Shown: positions 1 through 7,183 of the stretch, in pieces
Numbering within the stretch: the first letter of the stretch is position 1
Layout: each line of letters opens with the position of its first letter
Source: MED-G82 sp964342675
Lineage (GTDB): Bacteria > Pseudomonadota > Gammaproteobacteria > Magnimaribacterales > D2472
NCBI GenBank assembly: GCA_964342675.1
Contig: CAYFFR010000036.1
Span: 1 to 12,914 of the forward strand
Direction: 5' to 3'
Length of the DNA stretch: 12,914 nucleotides
Notes under the pieces: generated by a model
Database searches by the model: none
What the model was told of the DNA's origin: nothing
The model's input: the letters and a program-made list of their open reading frames with translations, nothing else
Program-made: the position numbers and the translations under genes

Positions 1-284
1 AAAACTACAAAGACGGACTTGTGGAGTCCTACCATGAAAACGGTCAATTAGCGTCGAAGTCTTACCATGAGAACGGTCAATTAAAGGCAAAAGAAAACTA
101 CAAAGATGGAGAACTACAAGGATTTGAGTTTTACCATGAGAACGGTCAATTAATGTTCATACACAACTACAAAGACGGAGAATCACACGGACCTTTTGAG
201 TATTACTCTGAGAACGGTGAATTACTTTCCAAACAATGTTATAGGAATGGTGAAAAGGTAGACATGTCCTACTGTGAGGAATAA
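1..284 (+). CDS. YwqK/MORN-like repeat protein, 3' end only
   Basis: The open frame runs in from the left edge: codons before the GTG at 21 already encode the repeat (N-Y-K-D-G from position 3), so that GTG is internal and the true start lies outside the window. What is visible is a tandem array of two alternating modules, Y-H-E-N-G-Q-L and N-Y-K-D-G-E, spaced 11 to 24 residues apart. This is the pattern of the YwqK family (often labelled toxin-antitoxin system antitoxin) and related MORN repeats, short beta-hairpins found in surface, membrane-associated or effector-neutralising proteins. The last module is degenerate (Y-S-E-N-G-E-L, then Y-R-N-G-E), as usual at the end of an array. Translation stops at TAA, followed at once by TAG. 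Whether it has a signal peptide cannot be seen. The family assignment is fairly safe; a specific role is not. Confidence 0.8.
   Translation, partial: NYKDGLVESYHENGQLASKSYHENGQLKAKENYKDGELQGFEFYHENGQLMFIHNYKDGESHGPFEYYSENGELLSKQCYRNGEKVDMSYCEE
3..224 (+). repeat. Near-identical tandem coding repeats
   Basis: A 21-nt element encoding Y-H-E-N-G-Q-L occurs at 30-50, 63-83, 132-152 and, more diverged, 204-224. The second and third copies are identical and the first differs by one base. A 15-nt element encoding N-Y-K-D-G occurs at 3-17, 96-110 and 165-179. The basic period is 69 nt (23 codons), with a 33-nt step between the first two copies that looks like an inserted partial unit. DNA identity at synonymous positions points to recent duplication or gene conversion. 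Confidence 0.9.
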
Positions 285-292
285 TAGCGGCC

Positions 293-1492
293 ATGGTTAA
301 AAAGCTTCTTATTGCAGCACTGCTTATTATGATTGGTGGATTTTTAGGTTATCAAATGCCTCGTGGTCCAGCTTTATATTCAACTCTTATGAATTTTGGA
401 GCAAGTTCAAATCAGAGCTATTCAAAACTTGCGTCTCATCAAGCATTATTGGATTTTGAAGAAATGCTAACAGCTGCTCGAAAGATGGTGCTCAGTGATG
501 CTAGAACTGAACAGGAAGCTGTTGAAGGTATGCGTTGGCTATTGCGGGTTATAGCCATGAGTGTAGAAGTAGCTGCCGATGCAAATCCCCGTACGCCACA
601 TTTTCAAAGAATGGACACCTTGGTGCGTAAGGTTGGAGGCGACAACCCAGATGCTGAATATGAATTAGCTGCAATTGATGGACAGTACAGCTATAAAGTT
701 ACAGGTAATATAGGTAGCGTTCGCTATTTAGGTTTGACATTCATTGCTGGTCAAAGCAATACACCTCGGCGCCAGTTTGCATATCTTAGTGATAAAACAC
801 TTAACCTTGATCAAGAAGGAAACTTCACATTAATTCTTAGTCAAGAAGCGACTGATATGCCAGGTCAATGGGTTCAAATTCCGGATGATGCATCGGGTAT
901 TTTAGTACGACAGTATATTGCTTCGCGAGAGCAAGAGGAATTAGCTACCTTTAATATTGAAGCGTTAGGTTCCCCACTTCCGTTTAGTCCCGTCACTGAT
1001 CAAGAGATTGCAGATGCAATTATAGTTACCAGCTATGTCTTTTTTAGTTTGACCACTTTACATCATAGGGTTTTACCAGAATTAATGGATGAAACTAATG
1101 CATTTAAAGAGGTTACCTCAGATAGCTTGGGAGGGGCGATTAGTGGAAATGATAACCTTTATATGATTGGCAGTTATCAGCTTGAAGATGATGAGGCTTT
1201 GATTATGCGGGTTCAGCCACCAGACACACGTTACTGGAATATTGCTTTAGAATCGCGATGGCACGAAACTGCAGATTACCTTCACCGGTCCACTTCTTTG
1301 ACTTTAGATGAAGTAGATTATTCTGCAGATGGCTCGGTGGAATTTGTGGTTGCCCATAAAGATCCTGGCCACCCTAATTGGCTGGATACAAGTGGGCATA
1401 ATTTTGGTTTTATTACCCTGCGATGGTTAGATGCTATCGGTGAAAAGGTTCCTAAGCCAGAATTGCAAGTGATTCAGTGGAGTGAGTTGTGA
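293..1492 (+). CDS. DUF1214-domain membrane-anchored protein
   Basis: A 399-residue protein. It begins with a lysine pair and a hydrophobic segment (about residues 4-20) that serves as an uncleaved anchor or signal peptide, so the bulk is probably periplasmic. The C-terminal 100 residues look like DUF1214: a Q-P-P-D-T-R-Y-W core near 308-315 and a conserved D-P-G-H-P-N-W-L-D-T-S-G-H stretch at 357-369, followed by an aromatic-rich end. DUF1214 proteins (often paired with DUF1254) have no settled biochemical function. The start lies 8 nt after the stop of the upstream repeat gene with no Shine-Dalgarno sequence, so expression could be by read-through or from a leaderless start. The reading frame is intact. 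Family call is from motif recognition only. Confidence 0.75.
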   Translation: MVKKLLIAALLIMIGGFLGYQMPRGPALYSTLMNFGASSNQSYSKLASHQALLDFEEMLTAARKMVLSDARTEQEAVEGMRWLLRVIAMSVEVAADANPRTPHFQRMDTLVRKVGGDNPDAEYELAAIDGQYSYKVTGNIGSVRYLGLTFIAGQSNTPRRQFAYLSDKTLNLDQEGNFTLILSQEATDMPGQWVQIPDDASGILVRQYIASREQEELATFNIEALGSPLPFSPVTDQEIADAIIVTSYVFFSLTTLHHRVLPELMDETNAFKEVTSDSLGGAISGNDNLYMIGSYQLEDDEALIMRVQPPDTRYWNIALESRWHETADYLHRSTSLTLDEVDYSADGSVEFVVAHKDPGHPNWLDTSGHNFGFITLRWLDAIGEKVPKPELQVIQWSEL

Positions 1493-1509
1493 GGCTAATT
1501 CATAGTAAA

Positions 1510-1577
1510 TATTAGTAGGGTGGGGCGCAACTCTCTCAAGGTTGAGGTCACGAGTTCGAACCACGTTTCCTGCTCTA
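1510..1577 (+). pseudogene. Decayed tRNA, 3' three quarters (tRNA-Gly-like, CTC anticodon loop)
   Basis: From the D-loop onward the sequence follows tRNA geometry exactly. There is an A-G and G-G containing D-loop (1514-1522), an anticodon stem CAACT/GGTTG (1528-1532 with 1540-1544, one G-T pair) and a 7-nt loop CTCTCAA with T33 and anticodon CTC. A 5-nt variable loop, a T-arm ACGAG/CACGT with loop TTCGAAC (one mismatch), a 7-nt acceptor strand, a discriminator and CTA in place of CCA follow. The 3' half closely resembles, from memory, E. coli tRNA-Gly(GCC). The 5' D-stem strand and the 5' acceptor strand are gone: bases 1501-1513 pair with neither partner. It is therefore not a working tRNA, and is most likely a remnant or an attachment-site copy. 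Confidence 0.7.
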
Positions 1578-1580
1578 GTT

Positions 1581-1985
1581 CTAAACGGTCCAGTATGGAT
1601 CCAGATTCATGTCCTCAGTTGGATTAAAATATGTGTGACAACGGACAATTCTTCCGCAATCACCAATCCAATAGATTTCGATAGATTCAAGATCAAAGGT
1701 GTTACCATCAATATTCCCATGATTGATTAGATGTACGGCTACTTGATCGACATTAACCGACATAAAAACTAGTTCGCAATTCCAACTATGCCCTGGTTGG
1801 AAACCTTTATCCCAAGTATCTTCTACAGCCTGTATTCCATGCTTTTCTTTACCGCCAACTGGGTCTTGAAAGACACAGTCAGGATGCCAAGCAGTCAGCC
1901 ATTTCTCTCTATTACCATAGTCTGGGCTATTTGCATTCCAGCCAGCTAAATGAGTATGCACAGCTGTTTCAATTGGGTTTTTCAT
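1581..1985 (-). CDS. SnoaL/NTF2-like domain protein
   Basis: A 134-residue, single-domain cytoplasmic protein with the look of the SnoaL-like/ketosteroid-isomerase branch of the NTF2 superfamily: an N-terminal helix, W-x-x-A-W-H-P-D-C-V-F-Q-D-P-V-G (residues 29-44), a helix, then strands ending in Y-F-N-P near 119-122. Proteins of this size in the family bind or isomerise small hydrophobic ligands, or have no known ligand. The start is supported by a good Shine-Dalgarno sequence (AGGAGA, complement of 1991-1996) five bases upstream. It is the only gene on the - strand and converges on the DUF1214 gene; its stop lies 3 bp beyond the tRNA remnant. The specific substrate cannot be inferred. Confidence 0.8.
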   Translation of the reverse strand: MKNPIETAVHTHLAGWNANSPDYGNREKWLTAWHPDCVFQDPVGGKEKHGIQAVEDTWDKGFQPGHSWNCELVFMSVNVDQVAVHLINHGNIDGNTFDLESIEIYWIGDCGRIVRCHTYFNPTEDMNLDPYWTV

Positions 1986-2014
1986 AACATTCTCCTAACA
2001 TTTTTTCTAACTAG

Positions 2015-2040
2015 AGTATACATCATAAAAAAATCGTCAA
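2015..2040 (-). promoter_or_regulatory. Possible promoter of the NTF2-like gene
   Basis: Reading the - strand, TTGACG (2035-2040) is followed by TATACT (2015-2020), close to the sigma70 consensus. The spacer is only 14 bp, shorter than the usual 16-18, so either the promoter is weak or one of the boxes is fortuitous. It lies 30 bp upstream of the start codon. Confidence 0.35.
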
Positions 2041-2142
2041 AAATGTTATATGTTTTTAACCAGAGTTTAGTTTTAAGTGTTGTGATGAAAATTATTTTTT
2101 CTATTTCATATTAAAATAGTATTCAATAAACAATAATTTTAC

Positions 2143-4587
2143 ATGCGATTCAGCATTCGACACCTACCAGTTATTAAATGTTTTAGCATTATTTGTATCA
2201 TTAGTTTTTTCTATTCCTGCTCTAGTGGTAGCTCCAGTCGCTTGCAGCCTATTGGAGTTGAGGTAGCTCCATCTCCTGAATTAGATCACAGAATACCATT
2301 TGAGTCTTTTAGTAATACTATGGTATCGCCATGGGGGGAGGTAACAATAGAATATTCAATGTCGGATTTTTCTCCAAGCTCAAATTGGCCTTCCAATGAC
2401 AAGTATAAAATAGAGGATTATGGTTTCTTAAGAGTGACTTCAGATGGAACTCATCCCGGGGATTCTTCAAATCCTGATGAGATTACTGAAGCTGGCCCTT
2501 ACTTTAATAATGCACAATGGTTTGAAGCAAATCTTAATGGAGATGATCATACAGATCTAATTTATGTTGGAAATAACGTTGGAACCAGAGAGTTTATTTT
2601 AGAAGATCTAATGTTAACGTTTATTAACGACGGCCAAGGTCATTTTGAATTATCTGCAGATGTTTTTGCGGATGGGAGCTTTCCATGCGTTCAGGGAGGC
2701 CGGAGTTGGTTATCTCAAGAGATCAACGTTATGCATCCTTGTGGAAATCAGAACGATTATACTAATGGAAAAATTGTTGCTGATTTTAATAATGATGGCA
2801 TCAGTGATTACTATGACACCAGCATTTTATTTTTAAGCAATGCTGAAGGAAAGCTTGAAAATAAAAGCTTCACGAACCTTCCTAACATGTTTTTTGAAGA
2901 AGCTCATGGACAGATATTTGTGCACGATGCGACTTATGGTGATCTTGATGGAGATGGAGATCTAGATATTTTTACTCCTATTTTTGATTATACTCGTCAT
3001 GGATATAAGTTTGGTGGAGATATAGATCCATGCTCTGGATGTTCAGAAGTTATACCTTACACTGCATTAATTAACGATGGAAATGGGCAATTTATAGCCA
3101 ATCATAAGATTCCTATTTTTGATTATTGGGTAGAAGTTGATTATGACAATTGGGGAAACAATATTGATCAAATCTGGCCTACAACAGCTACCATCGGTGA
3201 TTTTGATAATGATGGATTTGGAGACATCGCTTTGGGCTGGTTTAACCCAAGAATATCTCATTTATATGGTTTCTCCGAAAATAGTGCAGGAGTCGTATAT
3301 TTTAATGATGGACATAATGATTGGACCACTCGAAGCTATGTAGAGCTACCTGCTAATTATTTTGGAGACAATGGTAATGCAAATGATATGGAAGCATTTG
3401 ATTTCAATAATGATGGTTATATCGATATTATTCTTGCATCAACAATTCACGAACCTTACTACCATTCCAGAGTTATACAATTTTTTAAAAATGAAAAAGG
3501 AAATTCATTCACAGATGTAACAAGTTCAATAAGTCCCGACCATGCAAAGTATGCAAATGGGAATCCTTTTTCAAACTGGTGGGTAGGGCAAGGCAAACTC
3601 CATATCCTTGATTATGATCATGATGGAGATTTAGATATTATTGATTCAAATACAAGAACAAGCGTTTTAATCAATAATATAACCTCATTTGATTTATATG
3701 ATAATTTTGTTGATCTGGATGAGGATATCTTGCTTTGGCCTGTAGAAATTGATGGTAAATATCATTATGATTTTATAGGCTCAACTTTTAGTTGCGGATC
3801 ATCAAGCTGCACCACAGACTACTACCAGTTATTAGACCCACCCAACCTTGCATTAATTGATGATTTTTCACAAAAACCCTCTGGCTTTATTAGCTCTTTG
3901 GTAGAGGCTAGTTATTTAGGAGATCATTTAAGAGATCTATCCAATAACAGTGAAACGGTTTTTTATACTGATCTGCAATCATCGATGTTAGGCTATTCAT
4001 TCCATAAAAATTATCTCTCATTACTCACGGGGAGGGTTAGAGGCGCTTATCATGGTAATTTCTTTGGAACTATAATTAATTATGGCTCTATAAAAGCTGG
4101 CTTTATTTCTTCACATCTTTCTACAATCTCAGAAAGCCACACTCAATGGTTTGGAGATGCAAGAGCTGAGCTATATTTTAAAAATCATGAGAGTTTTATT
4201 GAAACATCTATAATCAAAACGAATAGTTTTTCTTTAAGCTTAGGTCGCGTTTTAAGCAGGATTCATTTAAAAGATTTTTTAGAAGAGGGTAGCCCCGTCA
4301 ACCTCCGTTACAATCAAAATAATTTTATATATAACGCATATTATTCTAGATTTATTTACACCTTTGATATGTTTGGAGTAAAAGCCAATTTAGGCGGCGG
4401 CAAAAGAACTGCTAACAAACTTAAACAATTTCGAGTTCATACACCTGATGGAGTCTTTTTTAATACTGAAAGAGATATCAATAATGAGTATATTTCTTTA
4501 GATTTAATGAAAGATATATATTACTTGAGGGTTCTAGATAACCCTGTAGGGAAGCAAATTATTTTAGGCTTTCATATAGATATTTAA
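2143..4587 (+). CDS. VCBS/FG-GAP repeat lipoprotein with beta-rich C-terminal domain
   Basis: An 814-residue exported protein. The N-terminus has a hydrophobic stretch (10-25) ending in F-Y-S-C, so Cys26 is the likely lipidated residue after signal peptidase II cleavage, though the box is not ideal; a Ser-rich linker follows. Six acidic Ca2+-binding loops of the D-x-D/N-x-D-G-x-x-D type lie near residues 129-138, 213-222, 266-275, 352-361, 419-428 and 489-498, as in FG-GAP/VCBS beta-propeller proteins. Residues from about 585 to the end lack these loops and instead show alternating hydrophobic, aromatic-rich strands that could be a beta-barrel or a sandwich. The family's members act at the cell surface in adhesion or polymer binding. 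There is no Shine-Dalgarno sequence; AATAAT ends 6 nt before the ATG. Transcription probably starts in the 157-bp AT-rich gap upstream. Confidence 0.8.
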   Translation: MRFSIRHLPVIKCFSIICIISFFYSCSSGSSSRLQPIGVEVAPSPELDHRIPFESFSNTMVSPWGEVTIEYSMSDFSPSSNWPSNDKYKIEDYGFLRVTSDGTHPGDSSNPDEITEAGPYFNNAQWFEANLNGDDHTDLIYVGNNVGTREFILEDLMLTFINDGQGHFELSADVFADGSFPCVQGGRSWLSQEINVMHPCGNQNDYTNGKIVADFNNDGISDYYDTSILFLSNAEGKLENKSFTNLPNMFFEEAHGQIFVHDATYGDLDGDGDLDIFTPIFDYTRHGYKFGGDIDPCSGCSEVIPYTALINDGNGQFIANHKIPIFDYWVEVDYDNWGNNIDQIWPTTATIGDFDNDGFGDIALGWFNPRISHLYGFSENSAGVVYFNDGHNDWTTRSYVELPANYFGDNGNANDMEAFDFNNDGYIDIILASTIHEPYYHSRVIQFFKNEKGNSFTDVTSSISPDHAKYANGNPFSNWWVGQGKLHILDYDHDGDLDIIDSNTRTSVLINNITSFDLYDNFVDLDEDILLWPVEIDGKYHYDFIGSTFSCGSSSCTTDYYQLLDPPNLALIDDFSQKPSGFISSLVEASYLGDHLRDLSNNSETVFYTDLQSSMLGYSFHKNYLSLLTGRVRGAYHGNFFGTIINYGSIKAGFISSHLSTISESHTQWFGDARAELYFKNHESFIETSIIKTNSFSLSLGRVLSRIHLKDFLEEGSPVNLRYNQNNFIYNAYYSRFIYTFDMFGVKANLGGGKRTANKLKQFRVHTPDGVFFNTERDINNEYISLDLMKDIYYLRVLDNPVGKQIILGFHIDI

Positions 4588-4614
4588 CACATTTCTATTT
4601 TTTTATTTTATATT
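4584..4614 (+). promoter_or_regulatory. Promoter-like element, shared with the gene at 7184
   Basis: TTAACA at 4584-4589 and TATATT at 4609-4614 resemble -35 and -10 boxes, with a rather long 19-bp spacer. The same arrangement and most of the surrounding bases recur upstream of the second secreted-protein gene (7122-7151), which is the main reason to believe it. It overlaps the last codons of the upstream lipoprotein gene. Confidence 0.5.
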
Positions 4615-4646
4615 AAACATACACATTTATTACATAGGAGAATTAA

Positions 4647-5405
4647 ATGAGATTTATATTATCTTTAAGTGTTTTGTTCTTAGCTTTTAATGGCTTTGCT
4701 CAAGAGGACTCCTCATCTCCGTACACACCTTATAAGGCTGAGTACTATATTGGAAAATATAACGATGGTAAGGATTTTTCAGATATGGAAGATTGGGCTG
4801 AAAGTTTTGTTAGATGGGCTAAAAATAAAAAAGTATATGACAATTATGGCATTAATCTAATGACACCATACTTTCATAGCGATTTAACATCTATTGATGT
4901 GGTTTGGTATGGACGATATCCAAATTCTACTGAGCAATTTGCTGGCTTGGATTATTGGATTAACAATGGACAATCTCTTTTAGCAAAACTTCCAATCACA
5001 AACATTCGAGTTGTAGAAGTCTGGCAAAGAGATGTTTCTATTCCTGATAATCAATCAGATTCCGGTAATGGTTATGTTATGTATCTCGATTGTAAGTTAG
5101 CAGATGGAGTTACAGCTCAACAAGAATATGATGCTTATTATAAGTATGCATTAGCTGCCAAAGAAGTAGGCGACAATCTTGGAAGAAAGATGATGTTTCC
5201 AGTGACAGGTATGCCAACAGAGTGGGAAACTACATACGATTACATGGTAGTTTTATATGCTAATTCTATGACTGCGTATGGAGTTAATAATGATTTATTT
5301 TGGGATAAGATTAGCGGTCAATTAGAGGAGCAAAAAGCTCTTGCTGATTTAGGCTCACAATGTTTTAACAGAAGATCCTACTCATCAAAAATTATCAAGA
5401 GATAA
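4647..5405 (+). CDS. Secreted protein of unknown function, ABM-like
   Basis: A 252-residue protein with a classical signal peptide (positive N-terminus, hydrophobic core 4-16, predicted cleavage after F-N-G-F-A at 19). The mature part is rich in Tyr and Trp and appears to contain two alpha/beta halves, resembling the dimeric alpha-beta barrel (ABM/ferredoxin-like) proteins in length and strand-helix spacing. Two cysteines lie in the C-terminal half (Y-L-D-C and S-Q-C-F) and could form a disulfide. I do not recognise a named family. The start is well fixed by AGGAG at 4636-4640, six bases before the ATG. The gene has its own promoter-like leader and ends in a strong terminator, so it appears to be monocistronic. 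It shares its leader, and probably a fold, with the gene at 7184-7894. Confidence 0.75.
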   Translation: MRFILSLSVLFLAFNGFAQEDSSSPYTPYKAEYYIGKYNDGKDFSDMEDWAESFVRWAKNKKVYDNYGINLMTPYFHSDLTSIDVVWYGRYPNSTEQFAGLDYWINNGQSLLAKLPITNIRVVEVWQRDVSIPDNQSDSGNGYVMYLDCKLADGVTAQQEYDAYYKYALAAKEVGDNLGRKMMFPVTGMPTEWETTYDYMVVLYANSMTAYGVNNDLFWDKISGQLEEQKALADLGSQCFNRRSYSSKIIKR

Positions 5406-5421
5406 ATTACACATCTCAATT

Positions 5422-5451
5422 AAAAAAGGAGGTCTAGGACCTCCTTTTTTT
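5422..5451 (+). terminator. Strong intrinsic terminator
   Basis: A perfect hairpin GGAGGTC-TAG-GACCTCC (5428-5444) is flanked by six A residues before and seven T residues after, extending the pairing to 13 bp. The symmetric A/T flanks mean it could also work on the - strand. It ends the secreted-protein gene and lies only 14 bp before the cyclase gene. Confidence 0.93.
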
Positions 5452-5465
5452 GTTAAACTCTAACC

Positions 5466-6401
5466 ATGAGACATCTATTATTTTCAATATCAATATTTTT
5501 AATACTTATAGCTAATTTACAGGCTTCAGAATGTGTACCATCAAAATGGGGTCCTGATGATGAAATTGGTAACGCAAATTACATTACCGCTGAGAGTGTC
5601 TTGAAGGCATCAAAACTTATTACTAAGGGCAAAACCTATAGTTTGGGTCTGACGATAGACTCTTCAACTCCAGCATATCCTCCGAGGTCATTATCTTTGC
5701 AAGTAGTTCAACCAACACAACAATTTGGGAAGTTACCTTTTCCTAATGCCACCTACAACGATGATATTTTTCAAGGTTGGTTTGGCATTGGTTCCCAAAT
5801 AGATGGCTTAGGCCATATTGGGAGACCAGATGCAAAATTTTATAATTGTTTTGATGGTAAAGAAATTTCACAAATTACTGGCTTAACCAAGCTTGGTATA
5901 GAAAAAATTCCACCAATTGTTACTAGGGGAGTTTTAATAGATATTGCATCAGCTTTTAATCTTGACCATCTTGTACTTGGGCAAACTTTTGACGTTACAG
6001 ATGTCAAAAAAGCTTTAGATTTACAAAATGTGCAAATTCAACAAGGCGATGTAGTGATCTTTCATACAGGTTGGACTCAGCATAAGTATGAAACACACGC
6101 TGAAGAGTGGGGTTCTGGTGCTCCAGGCATTACTCCTGAGGTTGCATCTTATCTAGCAGATCAGGGAGTTATTGCAGTTGGAGCAGATACTTGGTCATTG
6201 GATCCAGTACCCCCCATTAATCCCATGGAACCCTTTCCTGGACACGGTATTTTATTACAACAGAATGGTATCTATATCCTAGAAGCTATGAATACTACTG
6301 AGCTAGCTCAAGACGACGTATCTGAATTTTTATTCATTCTTGGACCTGCAAAGATACGAGGTGCAGTTCAAATGATTATTAATCCCATTGGAATTAAATA
6401 G
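5466..6401 (+). CDS. Exported cyclase-family hydrolase (kynurenine-formamidase-like)
   Basis: A 311-residue protein with an N-terminal signal peptide (hydrophobic 4-18, likely cleavage after L-Q-A at 20). The mature part matches the cyclase family (PF04199), metal-dependent amide/lactone hydrolases that include bacterial kynurenine formamidase and isatin hydrolase. The metal motif, usually H-x-G-T-H-x-D-x-x-x-H, is seen as G-S-Q-I-D-G-L-G-H at 109-117: Asp113 and His117 are kept and the first His is replaced by Gln, as in a branch with G-T-Q-W-D-G. Other family marks are G-D-V-V-I-F-H-T-G-W (194-203), G-A-D-T-W-S-L-D (239-246), His260 and Glu273. The substrate is unknown. There is no Shine-Dalgarno sequence; TAAACT (5454-5459) ends 6 nt before the ATG, consistent with a leaderless transcript beginning just after the terminator. 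Confidence 0.85.
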   Translation: MRHLLFSISIFLILIANLQASECVPSKWGPDDEIGNANYITAESVLKASKLITKGKTYSLGLTIDSSTPAYPPRSLSLQVVQPTQQFGKLPFPNATYNDDIFQGWFGIGSQIDGLGHIGRPDAKFYNCFDGKEISQITGLTKLGIEKIPPIVTRGVLIDIASAFNLDHLVLGQTFDVTDVKKALDLQNVQIQQGDVVIFHTGWTQHKYETHAEEWGSGAPGITPEVASYLADQGVIAVGADTWSLDPVPPINPMEPFPGHGILLQQNGIYILEAMNTTELAQDDVSEFLFILGPAKIRGAVQMIINPIGIK

Positions 6402-6421
6402 CTACTAACTTTAATCAACCT

Positions 6422-7108
6422 ATGTATAGAATACTCCAATATTGGTCGATCTATTTACTTAGATTCATACCTATTTTTTTTGTGGTATCTGTCGGTATAG
6501 CTATGTATTTTTTTGCTGGCGGGAACATCCATGATCCTGAGCAAGCAGGGTATGTATTTACACATAATTTTTTGAGTGATCTAGGTAGATTCCAATCTTT
6601 TACCGGCGAACCAAATTTTGTATCCATGTTTTTATTTAATCAGGCTATGTTCTTATTTATATTTATTGGTATTGGATTTTTATTTATTCCTTCTTTGTTT
6701 AGCGATGATAAATTAACCTATTACATTGCTTGGATTGGATCATCTTTTTTCTTTTTAGGAACAATCTTTTTTGCGTCAGTAGGCTTGACCCCATATGATC
6801 TATTTTTTGATCCGCATGTGTTTTTTGCTATTAATGCATTCCGTTTACTTATCCCTGGAATCATTTGTTATTTAATTGTTTTAATTAGGAGCAAAACCCA
6901 TAAACTCTATACCGTAGCAATATCTTTATTGTTGTTAATGACTGTTAGTTATGTAATTTATCAGCTTACTTACAATGATCCACGAGAAAGCTATGAGGCT
7001 ATGGTTCAGCAAGCAAGCATCCAAAAAATTATTGCTTTAGTAAATGTATTAGCTATGTTTGCATTTAGTTTTGCTTTTTCAGATAAATTAAGTAAACAGA
7101 CTAAGTAA
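6422..7108 (+). CDS. DUF998-like six-TM membrane protein
   Basis: A 228-residue integral membrane protein with about six transmembrane segments (near 10-32, 67-90, 99-121, 132-155, 162-182 and 200-219). Between TM1 and TM2 is H-N-F-L-S-D-L-G (48-55), the conserved S-D-L-G signature of DUF998 proteins. The G-L-T-P-Y-D and P-H-V-F-F-A stretch (121-135) also fits the family. DUF998 has no established function; the polar residues in its loops suggest a membrane enzyme or transporter. It starts 20 bp after the cyclase gene, so the two are probably co-transcribed. No Shine-Dalgarno sequence precedes it; TTTAAT ends 6 nt before the ATG, so an internal leaderless start is also possible. Confidence 0.75.
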   Translation: MYRILQYWSIYLLRFIPIFFVVSVGIAMYFFAGGNIHDPEQAGYVFTHNFLSDLGRFQSFTGEPNFVSMFLFNQAMFLFIFIGIGFLFIPSLFSDDKLTYYIAWIGSSFFFLGTIFFASVGLTPYDLFFDPHVFFAINAFRLLIPGIICYLIVLIRSKTHKLYTVAISLLLLMTVSYVIYQLTYNDPRESYEAMVQQASIQKIIALVNVLAMFAFSFAFSDKLSKQTK

Positions 7109-7121
7109 TCCCAAGAATTTT

Positions 7122-7151
7122 TTAACACTTTTATAATTTTTATTCTATAGT
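7122..7151 (+). promoter_or_regulatory. Promoter-like element of second secreted-protein gene
   Basis: TTAACA (7122-7127) and TATAGT (7146-7151) each match the sigma70 boxes at five of six positions, with an 18-bp spacer. The region from 7121 to the start codon aligns over its whole length with 4583-4646. An alternative -10, TATAAT at 7132-7137, has no -35 partner. Confidence 0.55.
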
Positions 7152-7183
7152 TAAAGATAATATTTATTAAATAGGAGAAATTT

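Noticed and set aside
21..284. Complete small gene starting at GTG 21
   Set aside because: The frame is open to the left edge and already encodes the same repeat before the GTG, so the gene is partial.
1510..1577. Functional tRNA-Glu(CTC)
   Set aside because: The 5' acceptor and 5' D-stem strands do not pair with the 3' parts and the CCA end is altered.
1542..1730. 62-residue + strand frame
   Set aside because: It begins inside the tRNA relic, lies antisense to the well-supported NTF2-like gene and has no ribosome-binding site.
2645..3343. Short frames inside the lipoprotein gene on both strands
   Set aside because: They are shadows of the repeated acidic loop codons of the 814-residue protein.
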